Assembly: GCA_963795485.1 (NCBI GenBank)
Contig: CAWCIL010000006.1
Location: 620,001 to 684,000, forward strand
Direction of reading: 5' to 3'
DNA length: 64,000 nt
Source: AP-15 sp963795485
GTDB lineage: Bacteria; Pseudomonadota; Alphaproteobacteria; ATCC43930; CGMCC-115725
In this document: piece after piece, positions 18,091 through 27,948 of the stretch
Position numbering within the stretch: the first letter of the stretch is position 1
Layout of the letters: each line of letters begins with the position of its first letter
Translations under genes and position numbers: made by a program
Notes under the pieces: model-generated
The model's database searches: none
Told to the model about the DNA's origin: nothing
The model's input: the letters and a program-made list of their open reading frames with translations, nothing else

Positions 18091-19145
18091 TGCGGGTGTT
18101 TGCGACCCTGCCGGCGAAGCATTGGCGCGACGCCGGGCCGTTCGCGGCGGCGGCGGAAGCGGCCGGCTTCGACGCAGTGACCACCGTCGAGCTCGGCCAC
18201 GACCCATTCGCCCCGCTCGCCTTTGGGGCACTCGCCACGACCCGGATCGAGCTGACCACCTCGGTTGCGGTCGCTTTCCCGCGCAGCCCGACGGTCATGG
18301 CGAGCCAGGCCTGGGATCTCAATGCGAACGCGAACGGGCGGTTCGTGCTCGGTCTCGGCAGCCAGGTCAAAGGCCACAACGAGCGCCGCTTCGGGATCGC
18401 CTGGAGCGCGCCTGCACCCCGGCTGCGCGACTACATCGGCGCGCTGCGCGCGATTTGGCGCTGCTGGCAAACCGGCGAGAAGCTCGACTACGAGGGAGAG
18501 CACTACAGGCTCAGCCTGATGACGCCCGATTTCTCGCCGGAACCGACCGGATTGCCGACGGTCCCGGTGACAATCGCCGCGGTGGGGCCGGCAATGCTGC
18601 GCGTCGCAGGCGAAATCTGCGACGGGGTACGCCTCCACCCGCTGTGCTCGCGCCGCTATCTCGAGGAGGTGTGTTTGCCGCGAATCCGCGAAGGGATGCG
18701 GCGCGGCGGCCGCAGTCGGGAGCATTTCGATGTGCATGGCGGCGGCTTTGTCGCGACCGGCGCCGACGAGAAGGCGCTGGCCGAAGCAATCGACGGGGTG
18801 CGCCGGCGTGTCGCGCTCTACGGTTCGACCCGAACCTATTTGCCGATCCTGTCGCTGCACGGGCTCGACGATCTCGGGTTGAAGCTGCATCGTCTGTCGG
18901 TCGAAGGGCGATGGAACGAGATGCCGGCCGAGGTCTCGGACGAGGTCGTGCGCGTTTTCGCCGCCTGCGGCACCTATTGTGAAATCGCCGCGGCGATTGA
19001 TCAGCGCTTTGGCGGTCTCGCCAATTCGATCGATCTGAACTTTCCCCGGTCCGCTCCGGCCGGGTTGCAACGCGAGCTGTTGAGCGACATCCGCCATATC
19101 CCGCAGCTGTTCGAGGGTTTCTCTACTGGTCGACCAGCAGGATGA
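18090..19145 (+). CDS. F420-dependent LLM-class oxidoreductase (luciferase-like)
   Basis: A 351-residue TIM-barrel protein of the luciferase-like monooxygenase family. TTVELGHDPFAPLAFGALAT opens the barrel, RFVLGLGSQVKGHNERRFG is the cofactor-loop region and GEHYRLSLMTP follows. The pattern fits the F420-dependent branch, though the cofactor (F420 or FMN) cannot be told from sequence alone. Its start overlaps the O-antigen ligase stop and its own stop overlaps the FkbM start (ATGA), so the three are translationally linked. Substrate unknown. Confidence 0.83.
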   Translation: MRVFATLPAKHWRDAGPFAAAAEAAGFDAVTTVELGHDPFAPLAFGALATTRIELTTSVAVAFPRSPTVMASQAWDLNANANGRFVLGLGSQVKGHNERRFGIAWSAPAPRLRDYIGALRAIWRCWQTGEKLDYEGEHYRLSLMTPDFSPEPTGLPTVPVTIAAVGPAMLRVAGEICDGVRLHPLCSRRYLEEVCLPRIREGMRRGGRSREHFDVHGGGFVATGADEKALAEAIDGVRRRVALYGSTRTYLPILSLHGLDDLGLKLHRLSVEGRWNEMPAEVSDEVVRVFAACGTYCEIAAAIDQRFGGLANSIDLNFPRSAPAGLQRELLSDIRHIPQLFEGFSTGRPAG

Positions 19146-19945
19146 CTTTGTCAGACGCCGAGCCAATCCACGGCGCTGGGCTTCCGGTGGTCTCGCTGCG
19201 AGACCGGGTGAACGCATTTCGACAGAGCCTTAAATTTAAATGGGTTCCTTTTCGGGGATATTACCGCTATCGATCCTATAAATACATGAAACATATCGAC
19301 CCTGAGATGGCGTTATTGCAATTCCTGATAAATCCGGCAAAGATCAGCCTGGATGTCGGAGCCAACCTGGGGTTGTTCACCTACTTCTTGGCACGTTACA
19401 GTAAACATGTGCACGCCTTCGAACCAAACCCGCTGGCTTTTAATATTCTGAAACATGTGGCTGACCGTAATGTGACGACGTATCGACGCGCAGTAACCGA
19501 CCGAGCGACCGAAGTAGAGCTCTTCGTCCCTCGGAACCGCAAGGGGTGGAGCAGTAATGGCGGATCGCTAAATCAACCCGCTGCGGGACAATATGGATTG
19601 GTGCGAACCCCGGGATGCCGTATCGACGATTTGCATCTGGGTCCCATTGGATTTATCAAGATCGACGTTGAAGGTCATGAATTGAGCGTAGTACGCGGCG
19701 CTGCAGAAACGCTCCATCGGGATCGCCCGACCCTTTTTGTTGAAAGCGAGTGGGCCCATGTCGGCGATGCGATCCATAAGGTATTCGATACATTGATCAC
19801 CATGGATTATGACGGCTTATTTCTCGGCAGCAATGGATTGACGAACATTAATCACTTTTCTGCAGAAGAGCATCAGATCGCCCCTCGAAGTAACCCGGCA
19901 TCACGGGCCCGTTATGTTAAGAATTTCATTTTTATCCCACGCTGA
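19142..19945 (+). CDS. FkbM family methyltransferase
   Basis: SAM-dependent methyltransferase of the FkbM type, often acting on sugars of surface glycans. SLDVGANLGLFTYFLA (about residues 70-85) is the SAM site; HAFEPNPLAFNILK and FIKIDVEGHELSVVRGA are the family signatures. The 267-residue length is normal. The coding sequence is visibly poorer in G+C than its neighbours (runs such as CTTAAATTTAAATGG), suggesting recent acquisition. The ATGA overlap with the upstream gene shows it is nonetheless integrated in the operon. Confidence 0.88.
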   Translation: MTLSDAEPIHGAGLPVVSLRDRVNAFRQSLKFKWVPFRGYYRYRSYKYMKHIDPEMALLQFLINPAKISLDVGANLGLFTYFLARYSKHVHAFEPNPLAFNILKHVADRNVTTYRRAVTDRATEVELFVPRNRKGWSSNGGSLNQPAAGQYGLVRTPGCRIDDLHLGPIGFIKIDVEGHELSVVRGAAETLHRDRPTLFVESEWAHVGDAIHKVFDTLITMDYDGLFLGSNGLTNINHFSAEEHQIAPRSNPASRARYVKNFIFIPR

Positions 19946-20071
19946 GGCGGCGCGGCGGCTTTAAGAAGAGGGTTGGACAATAGGTCAATCGATCGCTGCA
20001 CCGATCGGGCTGTACCCACCCGGGCAACTGCCATTGGTTTATGATCGGGCGTCGGATTGCGGGTTTAAGGA

Positions 20072-21244
20072 TCAGAACCCGGCCGCGGCCGTCAGCGCGC
20101 CGAGAATGCGGTCGGCGGCGAAATGCTCGCAGGCCAGCGCGCGCGCGGCGCGGCTGTGGACCGGGTAATCGGCAGCGATCGCGTCGATCGCGGCGAGCGC
20201 CTCCTCGACGTTCGAATATTCGAACAAGCCGCGCCCGACCGGGTAGAACTTGCTGAACCCGGTGCGCATGGTCACAACCGGCCGTCCCGCGGCGAGATAA
20301 CAGACGCTGCGATCGCTGAACCAACCGCTGTTCGGCCGGACATAGATGTCCTTGGCGACGGTGAATTCGCCGCGCGACCCGGCGATGAAATCGCGATAGG
20401 GCGCCATTCCAGCGGAAATCGGACCGGGATCGACGAGGCTCCAGCCGGCTTCGGCGACCTCTTCGCGCACCCCGACGTCGGGCGGGTCCATCGCCAAGCT
20501 AAAGCGGGTCTCGGGACGGTGTCGCGGCAGATCGAGGAAACGCAGAAAATTCATGTGCTTGGACCAGAGATAGCGGGACCCGGCGAACTCGATGTCCTTA
20601 CCCTTGTTCTCCCAGGTGGCGATGGTCGAGAAACCGAGCGGGACATCGCCGGGTTCGGGCCACAACGAGGGCAGCACCGGCGGCCGGGTCGGGCGCCAGG
20701 CGATCCCGGACAGCGGCACCGGGCAGTCGGCCGCGCCCAGATTCTCGCCGTAGCTGAAAAAGTGGGTATGCGCATCGAGATAGGCGCGCGCCGCAACGTC
20801 GGATTTGGCGTATTTGATCTGCTCGTAGACCGGATCGGTGTCGATCATGACGCGAACCGGGCAGGCAAGATGCTCCTCGCGCAGTCGGGTGGCGCCGCAC
20901 AGGTTGATCAGCCCGTCTGCCTCGGCATAGAGCCGGTGCACTCGCTCCCGCCCGAGACCGTGCCAGACATCGTTGATCGCGTCCCAGTAGGCCCAGCGCC
21001 CGCCGAGCCCGTGGCTCACCATCGCGCGCCGCAGAAAGGCGACGTTGTAGTCGCATTCCATCGTGACGCTGGCGATTCGCGGGTCGTAGGGGTTGGCCCC
21101 GCCATCCTCGACATACCAGACCTCATAGCCGAGCTGCTGCAGGCCCAGCAGGTAATGCATTGCCTGCCAGGCAATGCCGGCGAGCGGCATCTGACCGACA
21201 AAGTGGAGAACGAGGACCGTGCCGCGCTTGCTCAAAGGCCGCAT
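20072..21244 (-). CDS. Putative glycosyltransferase
   Basis: A 390-residue soluble protein. The first strand VLVLHFVGQMPLAGIAWQA and the C-terminal WFSDRSVCYLAAGRPVVTM with GRGLFEYSNVEEALAAIDAI look like a GT-B glycosyltransferase. The C-terminal donor-site region usually ends in a similar P-V-V...G...F. No exact family signature was recognised. It converges on the FkbM gene and probably belongs to the same surface-glycan group. The 126-base gap 19946-20071 shows no terminator. Confidence 0.6.
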   Translation of the reverse strand: MRPLSKRGTVLVLHFVGQMPLAGIAWQAMHYLLGLQQLGYEVWYVEDGGANPYDPRIASVTMECDYNVAFLRRAMVSHGLGGRWAYWDAINDVWHGLGRERVHRLYAEADGLINLCGATRLREEHLACPVRVMIDTDPVYEQIKYAKSDVAARAYLDAHTHFFSYGENLGAADCPVPLSGIAWRPTRPPVLPSLWPEPGDVPLGFSTIATWENKGKDIEFAGSRYLWSKHMNFLRFLDLPRHRPETRFSLAMDPPDVGVREEVAEAGWSLVDPGPISAGMAPYRDFIAGSRGEFTVAKDIYVRPNSGWFSDRSVCYLAAGRPVVTMRTGFSKFYPVGRGLFEYSNVEEALAAIDAIAADYPVHSRAARALACEHFAADRILGALTAAAGF

Positions 21245-21399
21245 CCATTATCTTACGCGCGGCCACAACGGCCGGTGCGACAATTCATTTCCGCGGTCGT
21301 CGCCAGCGTCCGCGATCGGGTCGGGTGCGGGTAAGCGGCGCAAGACCCCAAACCATGTGGGGTTGCCCCTGCTCGGCGCGCCATGCTAGGCACGCGACG

Positions 21400-21864
21400 A
21401 TGATCGATAGTATTCTGGGATGGTTGGCGGGTGCCCCCTCGGGCGGCACGACCGGACCGCAGGACGAGCTGCAGCTGGCTCTCGCCGCATTGCTCGTGGA
21501 GGTCGCGCACAGCCACGACCATTTCGACGAACGGGAACGTGCCGTCGTGGCGCGACTGCTCGAACGGCGCTTCAAACTGTCGCACGAGGATGCGCGCGCC
21601 CTGCTTGGCGCCGGCGAGCGCGAAGCCCTCCGCTCGGCCGAGCTCTTTCACCTCACCCAAATCGTCAACGAGCGGTTGTCCTTCGCGCAGCGTGTCGAGC
21701 TGGTCGAAATGCTGTGGGAGGTCGCCTATGCCGACGGTGTGCTCGATCAATATGAGGACAGTCTGCTGCGCCGCGTCGGCGGGCTGATTTACGTGCCCGA
21801 TCGCGAACGCGGCATGGCGCGGCAGCGCGTTCTCGAGCGGCTGGGGCTCGACGCGACACCCTGA
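21400..21864 (+). CDS. TerB family tellurite resistance protein
   Basis: A 154-residue all-helical protein. The TerB-like features are LALAALLVEVAHSHDHFDERERAVVARLL, with acidic turn D-H-F-D-E, and later EMLWEVAYADGVLDQYED. TerB-type domains bind metal through such acidic loops. Start ATG 21400 follows a short non-coding gap; longer frames upstream are not protein-like. A role in stress is inferred from the family only. Confidence 0.82.
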   Translation: MIDSILGWLAGAPSGGTTGPQDELQLALAALLVEVAHSHDHFDERERAVVARLLERRFKLSHEDARALLGAGEREALRSAELFHLTQIVNERLSFAQRVELVEMLWEVAYADGVLDQYEDSLLRRVGGLIYVPDRERGMARQRVLERLGLDATP

Positions 21865-21919
21865 TCCGTCGCTGAGCCGAACCGGCCGCCCGAAGCGCTC
21901 AGGAGAAGAAGCCACCACC

Positions 21920-22255
21920 ATGACCTATGTCGTCACCGAAGCCTGCATTCGCTGCAAATACATGGATTGCGTCGAAGTGTGCCCCGTCGACTGTTTCTAC
22001 GAAGGCGAGAACATGCTGGTCATTCATCCCGACGAGTGCATCGATTGCGGGGTGTGCGAGCCGGAATGCCCAGTAGACGCGATCATTCCCGACAGCGAGA
22101 CCGAAGCCGAGCGCTGGGTCGAGCTGAACCGCGACTATGCGGCGAGCTGGCCAAACATCACCCGCAAAAAGCCATATCCCGAAGATGCGGACGAGTGGAA
22201 GGACGTCCCCGACAAATACGAGAAAGAGTTCAGCCCAAAGCCGGGCGGCAGCTGA
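21920..22255 (+). CDS. fdxA: 7Fe ferredoxin FdxA
   Basis: Small electron carrier with one [3Fe-4S] and one [4Fe-4S] cluster. Cluster ligands lie in CIRCKYMDCVEVCPVDCF and CIDCGVCEPECPVDAI. The C-terminal extension (residues 60-111) is typical of FdxA. A ribosome site, AGGAGAAG, precedes the ATG. Alphaproteobacteria commonly pair fdxA with carD, as here. Confidence 0.95.
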   Translation: MTYVVTEACIRCKYMDCVEVCPVDCFYEGENMLVIHPDECIDCGVCEPECPVDAIIPDSETEAERWVELNRDYAASWPNITRKKPYPEDADEWKDVPDKYEKEFSPKPGGS

Positions 22256-22473
22256 CCGGCACGGGCGGGTCGGGCCGGGGATATGTGCCCGAAGCATAGG
22301 TGACCCGCTGGCTTCAGTGCCGATTTCGTGATAGTCTGGTTAGTGTGCGGTGGACGTGTTCCTGTTCGATTCCGCTGCTTTTCGCCGAGTTGTAGGCGGT
22401 TGCCGTCGCCGCGGTGCAGCAGCGCGCTAAAGCGTCCCGGCATGATCACTCGGTTCGATAGCGAGAGACGGAC

Positions 22474-22972
22474 ATGACGTCGGAAAAGCCTCTATTCTCT
22501 ACGGGTGATCTCGTCGTCTATCCGACGCATGGGGTGGGCAAGATCGTCGGCATCGAGACCCAGGAGATCGCCGGGTATACGCTCAGCGTCTTTGTCGTCG
22601 CCTTCGACAAGGACAGGATGACCTTGCGGGTGCCGCTGGCCAAGGCCAAGGTGTCGGGCCTGCGCAAGCTGTCGAGCCGCAAGGAAATGGATGCCGCACT
22701 GGCCAAGCTGCGCGGGCGCTCGCGCGCCAAGCGCACGATGTGGAGCCGCCGCGCGCAGGAATACCAAGCCAAAATCGCCTCGGGCGATCCCGGCCTCGAT
22801 CGCCGAGGTGGTCCGCGATCTTTACCGCAACGTCGGCCAGCCGGAGCAGTCCTACAGCGAACGGCAGATCTATCAGGCCGCGCTCGATCGATTCGTGCGC
22901 GAGTTCGCCGCAGTCGAGCGCATCGACGAGACGACCGCGACACAGCGGGTCGAGCAGCTGCTGACCGCCTGA
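22474..22972 (+). CDS. carD: CarD family transcriptional regulator, frameshifted
   Basis: CarD binds the RNA polymerase beta subunit and stabilises open complexes, notably at rRNA promoters. The RNAP-interaction domain is intact: FSTGDLVVYPTHGVGKIVGI and DKDRMTLRVPLAKA. The frame breaks at CCCGG 22789-22793. Dropping one C restores SGDPASIAEVVRDLYRNVG and the DNA-binding helices through QLLTA, giving 165 residues, the usual length. The break is probably an assembly indel, since CarD is normally essential. Confidence 0.88.
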
Positions 22973-23041
22973 ACCGGGCGCCGCCGCTCGGGGCCGAAGC
23001 AGGGCGTGGGGTGAACCGGGCAGCAGCCCGAGCAGCATATC

Positions 23042-23822
23042 GTGCATCTGCGGGCCGCGCGTCGGGTTTGGGCGATCGCCGCCATCCACGCCGAGGCGCC
23101 GCGCCTGGTGCGCCTGCACGACCGGATCAGCGAGCGTTTTCAAGAGGGCGACCGGGTCGTCTATCTCGGCAATTACCTCGGTCACGGCGAGGCGGTGCGG
23201 GCCACGATCGACGAGCTGCTCGATTTCCGCCGCCGGTTTCTCGGCCGCCGGCGCGGCTTTGCCTGCGACGTGGCGTTTCTGCGCGGAGCCCAGGAAGAGA
23301 TGTGGCAGAAGCTGCTGCAGCTGCAATTTGCGCCTAATCCCGGCGAGGTCCTGCGCTGGATGGTCCGGGCCGGCGTCGAGCCGACCGTGCGCGCCTATGG
23401 CGGCGATCTGCGTCAGGGCTTTGCCGCCGCCCGCGACGGCCCGCGCACGATCACCCGGTGGACCGGGGCATTGCGCAGCGCGATGAACGCGGCCCCCGGG
23501 CACATCATGCTGTTTTCGGCGCTGCGCCACGCCGCCTTCACCGAAGATCGCGGGCTGCTCTTTGTCCATGCCGCGATCGCACCGTCGCGCCCGCTCGCCG
23601 CGCAAGGCGACGCCTTCTGGTGGGGCGGCGACGACATCCTCGATCTCGCCGCTCCGTTCGAAGGCTTTCGCCGGGTGGTCAGAGGTGTGGACCGTCAGCA
23701 GCGCGGGCTGGTCGAACGCGAGTTCGCCGTATCGCTCGACGGCGGCGCCGGGCGCGGCGGCCGGCTGATCGCGGCCTGCTTTGCCGCGAACGGGACGCGT
23801 TCTCGACCAGGTCGAGGCCTGA
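23042..23822 (+). CDS. Metallophosphoesterase-like protein lacking catalytic residues
   Basis: Resembles Ser/Thr phosphatase-type metallophosphoesterases in overall pattern, but the metal ligands are replaced. D-x-H-G is A-I-H-A (WAIAAIHAEAPRL), GDxxDRG is GNYLGHG (VVYLGNYLGHG) and GNHE is GAQE (FLRGAQEEMW). LLFVHAAI keeps one His. It is likely a non-enzymatic or altered-function homologue. The start is GTG 23042. One extra G at 23792-23794 breaks the last codons. Corrected, it ends RVLDQVEA at 23822 (259 residues). Confidence 0.7.
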
Positions 23823-23844
23823 GCGGCCCGGCCGGGATGTCGGG

Positions 23845-24601
23845 TCAAATTGCGGTGTAGCCGCCGTCGACGACCAGGTCGCTGCCGGTGACAAAGCTGG
23901 CGCCGTCGCCGGCGAGAAATACCGCGGCCGCGGCGATCTCCGGCGGTCGGCCGAGGCGTCCCAAGAGATGCTTGGGGCCGATCGCTTCGCGCGCTGCCGC
24001 GAAGCTGCCGTAACGGCGCAGGATCCGCTCGGTCTCGACCGCTCCCGGCGACAAGGTGTTGACCCGGATATTCTCCCCGGCATGGTCGATCGCCATGACC
24101 TTGGCGAGCTGGATCAGGGCGCCTTTGGTCGCGCAATAGGCCGCACGCCCGGCGCTGCCGACACGCCCGAGCTGCGAGGCGATCAGGATGATCGAGCCGC
24201 CGCCGCCGGCGATCATCAGCGGCAGCACCGCCCGACAGAGCAGAAACGAGCCGGTCAGATTGACCGCCACCACCCGCTCCCATTCGCCGGGCTCGGTCTC
24301 GAGAATCGTGCCGCCGGCGTCATGCGGTGCGGCGCCGCTGACCAGGATATCGAGCCGGCCAAAGGCGCTCTGTGCCGCGGCCGCGGCCGCCCGCGTATCA
24401 CTCCTCGACGGCAACGTCGCAGCGCCGGGAGAATGCGCGACCGCCGGCCTGCTCCACCAGCCGTGCCGTCTCCGCCGCCCCGGCGACGTCGATGTCGCAG
24501 CAGGCGACCGCCGCGCCGGCCTCGGCAAAGGCCTGCGAGATCGCCCGGCCGATGCCTCCCGCCGCACCGCTGACGAGAGCGGCTTTTCCGCTCAGCGTCA
24601 T
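23845..24601 (-). CDS. Short-chain dehydrogenase/reductase, frameshifted
   Basis: NAD(P)-dependent SDR. Start ATG 24601 gives LSGKAALVSGAAGGIGRAIS (Gly-rich Rossmann motif), then CCDIDVAG. Ser in IASQLG and YxxxK in AAYCATKGALIQLAKV form the active site, and FVTGSDLVVDGGYTAI is the typical end. The frame breaks near 24402; dropping one G joins CDVAVE to SDTRAAA and gives 251 residues. It lies 26 bases after the UgpC-type ATPase, on the same strand. Substrate unknown. Confidence 0.85.
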
Positions 24602-24627
24602 CGCCGCGGCTCGCACGACCGCCCGGG

Positions 24628-25725
24628 TCAGACCACCAATTCGGTTTGCGGGTCGATCAGATGCATCTGGTTGAGGTCGGCGACGAGCGGCATCGGCTCG
24701 CCGACCGCGCCGGCCGAGGTCGGGTTGACCCGGCCGCACACCTCGACCCCGTCGACGATGAAATAGACCATCGTTTCCATGCCCATCGGCTCGACGACAT
24801 CGAGCCTGGCCGAGAACGGTACGGCACCCGGTACCGATTCGCCGCGCGCTTCGGTGATGTGCTCTGGGCGCAGTCCGAACAAGAGCTCGCTGCCGAGGTG
24901 CGGACGGTAATGCGCTTCGCGCGACGGGGGCACCGGGAAGGAGAGCCAATCCGATAGCCGAACCGTCATCCCGCTGCCGTTTTGGACCAGGCGGCAGGGC
25001 AGCAGGTTCATCATCGGCGAGCCGATAAAGCCGGCGACGAACCGGGTTCTCGGATGGTGATAGACCTCGTTCGGCGTGCCGATCTGGTCGATCCGCCCGC
25101 CGTTCATGACCACGACCCGGTCGGCCAGGGTCATCGCCTCGATCTGGTCGTGGGTGACATAAACCGTTGTCGTCGTGACCTTCTGATGCACCTTTTTGAT
25201 CTCGGTGCGCATCTGCACGCGCAGCTTGGCGTCGAGGTTCGACAGCGGTTCGTCGAACAGGAAGACCTTGGGGTTGCGGACGATCGCGCGGCCCATCGCG
25301 ACGCGCTGACGCTGGCCGCCGGACAGCGCCTTTGGCCGGCGGTCGAGCAGGGTCGTGATGTCGAGGATGCGGGCCGCAGCCTCGACGCGCTCCTTGATCT
25401 CCGCTTTCGGGAACCTCTTCAGCCGCAGGCCGAAGGACATGTTTTCGAACACCGTCATGTGCGGATAGAGCGCGTAGTTCTGGAACACCATCGCGATGTC
25501 CCGGTCCTTCGGCGGCACGTCGTTGACCAGCTGGTCGCCGATATAGATCTCCCCTTCGGTGCATTCCTCGAGGCCGGCGATCATCCGCAACGTCGTGCTC
25601 TTGCCGCATCCCGACGGGCCGACCAGGACGATGAACTCGCGGTCGGCGATGTCGAGATCGATGCCCCGCACCGCCGGGGTCTTGTCGAAGGTCTTGACGA
25701 TATTCCGAAGCGCAACCTGCGCCAT
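24628..25725 (-). CDS. ugpC: ABC transporter ATP-binding protein, UgpC/MsmK family
   Basis: ATPase for a carbohydrate- or glycerol-phosphate-type importer. Walker A GPSGCGKSTTLRMIAGLE, Q-loop FQNYALYPHMTV, signature LSGGQRQRVAMGRAI and Walker B VFLFDEPLSNLDAKLR are all present. The C-terminal TOBE/regulatory domain contains LLFGLRPEHITEA (365 residues). No permease or binding protein lies beside it, so it may energise transporters encoded elsewhere. The gene symbol rests on family resemblance only. Confidence 0.85.
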   Translation of the reverse strand: MAQVALRNIVKTFDKTPAVRGIDLDIADREFIVLVGPSGCGKSTTLRMIAGLEECTEGEIYIGDQLVNDVPPKDRDIAMVFQNYALYPHMTVFENMSFGLRLKRFPKAEIKERVEAAARILDITTLLDRRPKALSGGQRQRVAMGRAIVRNPKVFLFDEPLSNLDAKLRVQMRTEIKKVHQKVTTTTVYVTHDQIEAMTLADRVVVMNGGRIDQIGTPNEVYHHPRTRFVAGFIGSPMMNLLPCRLVQNGSGMTVRLSDWLSFPVPPSREAHYRPHLGSELLFGLRPEHITEARGESVPGAVPFSARLDVVEPMGMETMVYFIVDGVEVCGRVNPTSAGAVGEPMPLVADLNQMHLIDPQTELVV

Positions 25726-25988
25726 GCTGTTCAGCCTTTCGTCATGCCGGCCGTCAGACCGGAAAATGGAGGTCGTCCGACGTGCAGCTCGGGTGCTTTG
25801 CGCCCACGCGCCCGAACGCTGCCAGCTTACAGCAGGCTTACGCCCAATCGTCGGAGTGTTGCGCCCATTGTAGCGCAGCCATGCGAAATCGCGCCATCTA
25901 TTTTATGCGGGAGGGCCGGTCGGAGCCGCGGCCAGAGCCCCTCGCGGCGGCAATTCGCCGCTGGCGTGGCAGGTGAAGCCGTTTTCGG

Positions 25989-27848
25989 CTATTTTTGCCC
26001 GTGCTGTGTCGTTGCCGTCGAATCGCCGGAGGCGGGGCTGAAAATGCCGGCATCGTCCTGCTGCGCGCCGCGGTGGCGTTCGAGCTCGTGCGCGTAGCGG
26101 CGCAGCGCATAGGCCTCGCTCAAATAGCCGAGGATACGGCGGCCGTCGGCGTTGTCGATGACCGGCAGCATCTCCTGCGCCGCCTCGCTGAAACGATCGA
26201 GCGCGGTGCGCAGATTGTCGCCCGGAAGCAGAAACGGGGCGGGTTCCGAGACCAGGTCGCCGACGGTCTTCGCCTCACCGGCGCGGTCGGCGCCGTTCGC
26301 CTCGGTCGGGTCGATGATGCCGGACAGACGGCCCTCGCCGTCGACCACGAAGACCTGCTTGGTGCTGCCGGCCGGAAAGCGCCGGTGCAGTTCGTCGAGC
26401 GGCAGGTCGGCGGCGATGACCGCCGGGTCGCGCCGCATCATCGGGCCGATAAACAGCTCGTTGATCCAGCCGATATCCTCGGGGCTGCGGATCGCCAGCC
26501 CGCGCAGATGAAAGCGCCAGGTGGCAAAGGAATAGCCGAACCAATGGCGCACGGCGATCGCCGCGGTGACCACTCCGACCATGACCCCGATCGTCGCCGA
26601 AAAATCGCCGGTCGTTTCCAGCACCAGCATGATCATCGTCATCGGCGCCCCAACGATCGCGGCAGCGACCGCACCCATCCCGACGAGCGCATAGATCAGC
26701 GGATCGGCGGACAGGCCGGGCCCGAGACGGACCAGCAATCCGCCGATCAGGCTGCCGAACAGGCTGCCGAGAAACAGCGACGAGCTGAACAGTCCGCCGC
26801 GAAACCCTGAGCCGATCGAAACCGCCGACGCGATGATCTTGGCCACCACCAGCCCGGCGAGAAACGGCAGCGCGTATCCGGAATGCAGCGCGTGCAGGAT
26901 GCCGCCGTGGCCGCTGCCGAGAATCTCTGGGAAGGGCAGCGCAATGAGACCGATGATCAGGCCGCCGAGCGCCGGCCGGGCCCAGCGCGGCACCGCCTGC
27001 AGCCGAAACAGGGTCTCGGTCGAGGTCACCCCTTTCATGGTCAGGATGCCGAGCCCGGCCGAGGCGAGCCCAACCCCGAAAAAGGCCAGGTAATCCGATC
27101 CCGACAAGGCGATGTCGTGCCACACGACAAAGATCGGGTTCGAGCCGATCAGCCCGCGCACGACCAAAGTCCCGGTCAAGGCGGCAATACCGACCGGCGC
27201 CAAGGCCTGCAAGGTATAGCTGCCGATGATCAGCTCGAAGGCGTAGAAGGCGCCGGTCAGCGGAGCGTTGAAGGCTGCCGCGATGGCCCCGGCAGCACCG
27301 CAGCCGACCAAGGTGCGCATATCGTCGCGGCGCAGCTCGACGCTGCGCCCGAGCCGCGAGGCCATTGCCGCGCCGAGTTGGGTGTAGGCCGCTTCCATCC
27401 CGACCGAGGCGCCAAACCCGCCGGAGAGGATCGTTACCCAGACGAGCCCGAGACTGTCGCCGAGCGACATCCGTCCGCCGAACAGCGCGTTCGCCTCGAT
27501 CGCGTCGACCACCTCGCGCGGGCGCCAGCGGCGCAGCAGCAGCGAGCTGAGGCCGGCGAGGATGCCGCCGATAACCGGCACTGCCACCAGGCGGGCCGGC
27601 CCCAGGGCGGCGGCACTGCTCAGATGACCTCCAAACGGCATGGCGAAAGCGTAGTGCCGGATCACGTCGAGCAGCAGATCGATGACGACGACGCCGAGGC
27701 CGGCGGCGATACCGGCGCCAAGCGCGAGCACGAGCAAAAACAGTTCGCTGTCGCGTAGCCGCGCGTCGGCGCGGCGGGTGCCGGCGGGCGCGGTCTCGAT
27801 CTCTTCTGTGCCGGCGGCGGGTGCGATCTCGGCCACGCGCCTGCGCAT
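25989..27848 (-). CDS. ClC-type chloride channel/transporter with CBS domains
   Basis: A 619-residue membrane protein with about ten or more helices. The ClC selectivity motifs appear in variant form: GFGASVGMEAAYTQLG (usual GxxxGxEGP), GSGFRGGLFSSSLFLG (usual GxFxP) and GAVAAAIVGAPMTMIMLVLE. The cytosolic tail (from about residue 470) holds two CBS-like units, FVVDGEGRLSGIIDPTEA and LPVIDNADGRRILGYLSEA. Start ATG 27848 is chosen; TTG 27872 is possible. Channel versus exchanger is not resolved. Confidence 0.88.
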   Translation of the reverse strand: MRRRVAEIAPAAGTEEIETAPAGTRRADARLRDSELFLLVLALGAGIAAGLGVVVIDLLLDVIRHYAFAMPFGGHLSSAAALGPARLVAVPVIGGILAGLSSLLLRRWRPREVVDAIEANALFGGRMSLGDSLGLVWVTILSGGFGASVGMEAAYTQLGAAMASRLGRSVELRRDDMRTLVGCGAAGAIAAAFNAPLTGAFYAFELIIGSYTLQALAPVGIAALTGTLVVRGLIGSNPIFVVWHDIALSGSDYLAFFGVGLASAGLGILTMKGVTSTETLFRLQAVPRWARPALGGLIIGLIALPFPEILGSGHGGILHALHSGYALPFLAGLVVAKIIASAVSIGSGFRGGLFSSSLFLGSLFGSLIGGLLVRLGPGLSADPLIYALVGMGAVAAAIVGAPMTMIMLVLETTGDFSATIGVMVGVVTAAIAVRHWFGYSFATWRFHLRGLAIRSPEDIGWINELFIGPMMRRDPAVIAADLPLDELHRRFPAGSTKQVFVVDGEGRLSGIIDPTEANGADRAGEAKTVGDLVSEPAPFLLPGDNLRTALDRFSEAAQEMLPVIDNADGRRILGYLSEAYALRRYAHELERHRGAQQDDAGIFSPASGDSTATTQHGQK

Positions 27849-27948
27849 AGGCGAGATCGCCGCAACTGGCAAGGGCGGCTTCGCGACAAAATTTATTCTG
27901 GTTGCTCAGCCAAAAATTTGTTCAACCGCTCGAGAAAATCCGTTTCCG

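Noticed and set aside
22783..22795. Programmed ribosomal frameshifting in carD
   Set aside because: No slippery heptamer or pseudoknot, and similar breaks occur in unrelated genes; an assembly indel is simpler.
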